From: JBCBSZ01 sp039185015
Lineage (GTDB): Bacteria > Actinomycetota > Acidimicrobiia > Acidimicrobiales > Poriferisodalaceae
Length of the DNA stretch: 64,000 nucleotides
Assembly: GCA_039185015.1 (NCBI GenBank)
Contig: JBCDAU010000016.1
Span: 1-64,000, forward strand
Reading direction: 5' to 3'
Shown here: positions 62,098 through 64,000 of the stretch, in pieces
How positions within the stretch are numbered: the stretch's first letter is position 1
Layout of the letters: every line of letters starts with the position of its first letter
Notes under the pieces: model-generated
Databases searched by the model: none
What the model saw: only the letters and a program-made list of their open reading frames with translations
Told to the model about the DNA's origin: nothing
Translations under genes and position numbers: made by a program

Positions 62098-63237
62098 ATG
62101 TCGGAGCTGTCCGGGAAGTCGGAGGACGATCGCTTCCAGCCGCTGGTCGACCTGCTGGAGGCCCAACTCTCCTCCGGGTACGAGCTGGGCGCCTCGTTGG
62201 CCGTCGCCGTCGACGGCGAGATCGTCTGCGATGTGTGGGGCGGCTGGGCTGACCAGGACCGCACCCGACCGTGGGACAGCGACACGATCACCAACGTCTG
62301 GTCGACCACCAAGACGATGACGGCGCTGTCGGCGCTGGTCCTCATCGACCGGGGCCAGCTCGATCCCGGCGAGCAGGTGGCGACCTACTGGCCGGAGTTC
62401 GCGGCCAACGGCAAGGAGGCGATCGAGGTCCGGCACCTGCTGTCGCACACCTCGGGCGTCTCGGCCTGGGCCCAACCCGTCACGACCGAGGACGTCCTCG
62501 ACGACGATCGGGCGACCGAGATGCTCGCCGCCCAGGCGCCGTGGTGGGAGCCGGGCACGGCCTCCGGGTACCACGCCCTCAACCAGGGCCACCTCGTCGG
62601 TGAGGTGATCCGCCGCATCGACGGCCGCGGCCTGAAGCAGTTCTTCGCCGAGGAGATCGCCGGGCCACTCGACGCCGACTTCACCATCGGCTCGCCGCCG
62701 GAGCACCACGACCGCATCTCCAACGTGGTGCCGCCGCCGCCCCTGCCGATCCCGGACGATCTCGATCCCGAGAGCATCATGATCAAGACCTTCACCGGTC
62801 CGGCGCCCGAGGCCGACGTCGCCCACACCCCGGAGTGGCGGGCGGCGACGATCGGCGCAGCCAACGGCCACGGCAACGCCCGGTCCGTGGCCCGCATCCA
62901 GGGTGCGGTGGCGAACCGGGGCTCGGCCGGCGGTGTCGAACTGATCAGCGAAGCGACCGTCGACCGCATCTTCGAGGTCCAGTCGGCCGGCATCGACCTC
63001 GTGCTCGGCTTCCCGATCACCTACGGGCTGGGATACGGCCTCGGCACCCCCGACCACCCGATGGGTCTCGACTGGGGCCGGCTCTGCTACTGGGGCGGGT
63101 GGGGTGGCTCGATCGTCCTCAACGACGTCGACAACCGGATCACGCTCGCCTACATGATGAACCGCATGCAGGACGGGCTCCTCGGCAACGACACCAGCCT
63201 CGCCCTCGTCCCGGCGATGCGCTCGATCGTGGCGTGA
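62098..63237 (+). CDS. Serine hydrolase, class C beta-lactamase/esterase EstB-like
   Basis: A 379 aa serine beta-lactamase-fold protein. Nucleophile motif SxxK is in WSTTKTMTA, the tyrosine motif in GYHALNQGH, and WGGWGG stands in the place of the KTG/HxG triad. There is no signal peptide, so an intracellular esterase or amidase is more likely than a beta-lactamase. GAGGGGGAACGCC precedes the ATG. Eight bases separate it from the ABM gene. Confidence 0.86.
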   Translation: MSELSGKSEDDRFQPLVDLLEAQLSSGYELGASLAVAVDGEIVCDVWGGWADQDRTRPWDSDTITNVWSTTKTMTALSALVLIDRGQLDPGEQVATYWPEFAANGKEAIEVRHLLSHTSGVSAWAQPVTTEDVLDDDRATEMLAAQAPWWEPGTASGYHALNQGHLVGEVIRRIDGRGLKQFFAEEIAGPLDADFTIGSPPEHHDRISNVVPPPPLPIPDDLDPESIMIKTFTGPAPEADVAHTPEWRAATIGAANGHGNARSVARIQGAVANRGSAGGVELISEATVDRIFEVQSAGIDLVLGFPITYGLGYGLGTPDHPMGLDWGRLCYWGGWGGSIVLNDVDNRITLAYMMNRMQDGLLGNDTSLALVPAMRSIVA

Positions 63238-63244
63238 ACGGCGC

Positions 63245-63604
63245 ATGATCATCGTCACCGCGACCCTGTCGTTCGCGACCACCGAGGACCGGGACGCCGC
63301 CGTCGAGGCATCAGCGCCAATCCAGCGGGCGACCCGCGACGACGAGCCTGGCTGCGTCGCCTACTGCTTCGCCGCCGATCCGGCCGAGCCGACCCACATC
63401 CAGGTCTACGAGCTGTGGACCGACGCCGACTCGCTCGCCGCCCACTTCGAGCATCCCAACTACGCCGAGATGGTCCGGGTGTTGGGCTCCAACCCCGGGT
63501 TCCTGGCCTCGGACAACCGCCTCTGGGCGGCCGACGACCGAGGCCCGGTGTACGGCGAGGACCGGTCCTTCCGGGCCGACGCCGTGGCCGACGCCGGGGG
63601 TTGA
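63245..63604 (+). CDS. Antibiotic-biosynthesis-monooxygenase family protein (quinol monooxygenase-like)
   Basis: A 119 aa ABM-domain protein (IIVTATLSFATTEDRDAAVEAS, VAYCFAADPAEPTHIQVYELWTDADSLAAHFEHPNY), resembling YgiN-type quinol monooxygenases. It lies between the serine hydrolase and an amidohydrolase with 4-7 base gaps, suggesting one operon. Confidence 0.8.
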   Translation: MIIVTATLSFATTEDRDAAVEASAPIQRATRDDEPGCVAYCFAADPAEPTHIQVYELWTDADSLAAHFEHPNYAEMVRVLGSNPGFLASDNRLWAADDRGPVYGEDRSFRADAVADAGG

Positions 63605-63608
63605 GCGG

Positions 63609-64000
63609 ATGGCCACCCGGCTCGAGGGTGTGGTCGATCTGCACGCGCACGTCGTCCTCGAAGCGGCCTACGGCACGGCCGGCGAGTTCGGCCCCGTCCA
63701 CGACGTCGACGAGCGAGGCCGCGAGCGGTTCCGGGTCGGCGAGTACGCGATGGCGCCGATGCCGTACCGCGACAGCGTCTTCACAGACGTCGACCGACGC
63801 CTCGCCGCGATGGATGCGCTGGGCATCGACGTGCAGATGCTGTCGGCCAACCCGTTGACCTTCTTCGGGCGCATCCCGGCCGAGCCGGCGACGTCGTTCG
63901 CCCGGGCGACCAACGATGCGATGGCCGAGCTCGTCGCTGCCCATCCGGACCGGCTCCTCGGCGCCGCGCAGCTGCCGCTGCAGGACCCGGCCGCCGCGGT
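63609..64000 (+). CDS. Amidohydrolase-2 family metal hydrolase (3' truncated by window)
   Basis: The first 130 residues of an ACMSD-like amidohydrolase. Metal-binding VDLHAHVV is at the N-terminus, then RLAAMDALGIDVQMLSANPLTFFG and DAMAELVAAHPDRLLGAAQLPLQDP, all typical of the family. The frame is open to base 64000. ATG 63609 lies 4 bases after the ABM stop. It probably decarboxylates or hydrolyses an aromatic-derived acid. The rest is outside the window. Confidence 0.85.
   Translation, partial: MATRLEGVVDLHAHVVLEAAYGTAGEFGPVHDVDERGRERFRVGEYAMAPMPYRDSVFTDVDRRLAAMDALGIDVQMLSANPLTFFGRIPAEPATSFARATNDAMAELVAAHPDRLLGAAQLPLQDPAAA

Overview
The window is a gene-dense, high-GC stretch of an actinobacterial chromosome. 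Coding is strongly GC3-biased, GTG and TTG starts are frequent, genes often overlap by 1 to 4 nt, and many genes seem to be read from leaderless transcripts. There are many Tat or lipobox lipoproteins with Thr/Ser/Pro linkers, many TetR regulators, ring-hydroxylating dioxygenases, a Baeyer-Villiger monooxygenase and a heliorhodopsin (a monoderm protein). Together these suggest a soil or aquatic actinobacterium, possibly of the class Acidimicrobiia (Ilumatobacter/Iamia-like). The lineage is inference. I found no rRNA, tRNA, CRISPR array, prophage or insertion sequence, and no gene-free stretch longer than 300 bases.

Layout. 1-3.5 kb: two siderophore/cobalamin-type substrate-binding lipoproteins, an AraC fragment at the left edge and a TetR gene with a palindrome over its start. 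3.5-6.7 kb: a membrane-anchored SagB-type nitroreductase, a small membrane protein, ApbE flavin transferase and a ferric-reductase-like cytochrome, then a dienelactone hydrolase. 6.7-13.6 kb: an exported intradiol-dioxygenase-like lipoprotein, then a Rieske oxygenase/ferredoxin/NTF2 operon under a TetR, a Baeyer-Villiger monooxygenase and an AraC regulator. 13.6-19.7 kb: an MFS, hydroxyacid dehydrogenase, amidohydrolase and SDR set, plus an alpha/beta hydrolase divergent from its TetR. 19.7-28.5 kb: a VapBC toxin-antitoxin pair, several secreted proteins or lipoproteins (PKD, tandem spondin, HExxH), heliorhodopsin and a membrane-bound PLC-like phosphodiesterase.

28.5-36 kb: a glycolate/glyoxylate locus (FMN 2-hydroxy-acid oxidase, GlcG, malate synthase G) divergent from a FadR-type regulator across two identical palindromes. 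The regulator overlaps an AceE/transketolase-like TPP enzyme and a K+ channel. 36-41.4 kb: a homoprotocatechuate-type meta-cleavage cluster (LigB, LigA, HpaE, HpaF on minus; HpaG-like, HpaR-like, HpaH on plus). 41.4-45.3 kb: three small catabolic or regulatory units. 45.4-49.5 kb: a DUF4129/MoxR/DUF58 membrane operon.

49.5-58.4 kb: two parallel modules, each pairing a NarL-type two-component system with an ABC system (FtsX/LolD type and ABC-2 type). 58.5-64 kb: pyruvate phosphate dikinase, a PhyH-type dioxygenase, a class C beta-lactamase-like hydrolase, an ABM monooxygenase and an amidohydrolase cut by the right edge. The overall theme is catabolism of aromatic and alicyclic compounds feeding C2/C3 metabolism, under many local one-component regulators. 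The most distinctive items are the heliorhodopsin, the AraC to lipoprotein read-through, the SagB/ApbE/ferric-reductase operon, and several compact regulatory regions with leaderless promoters and palindromic operators.
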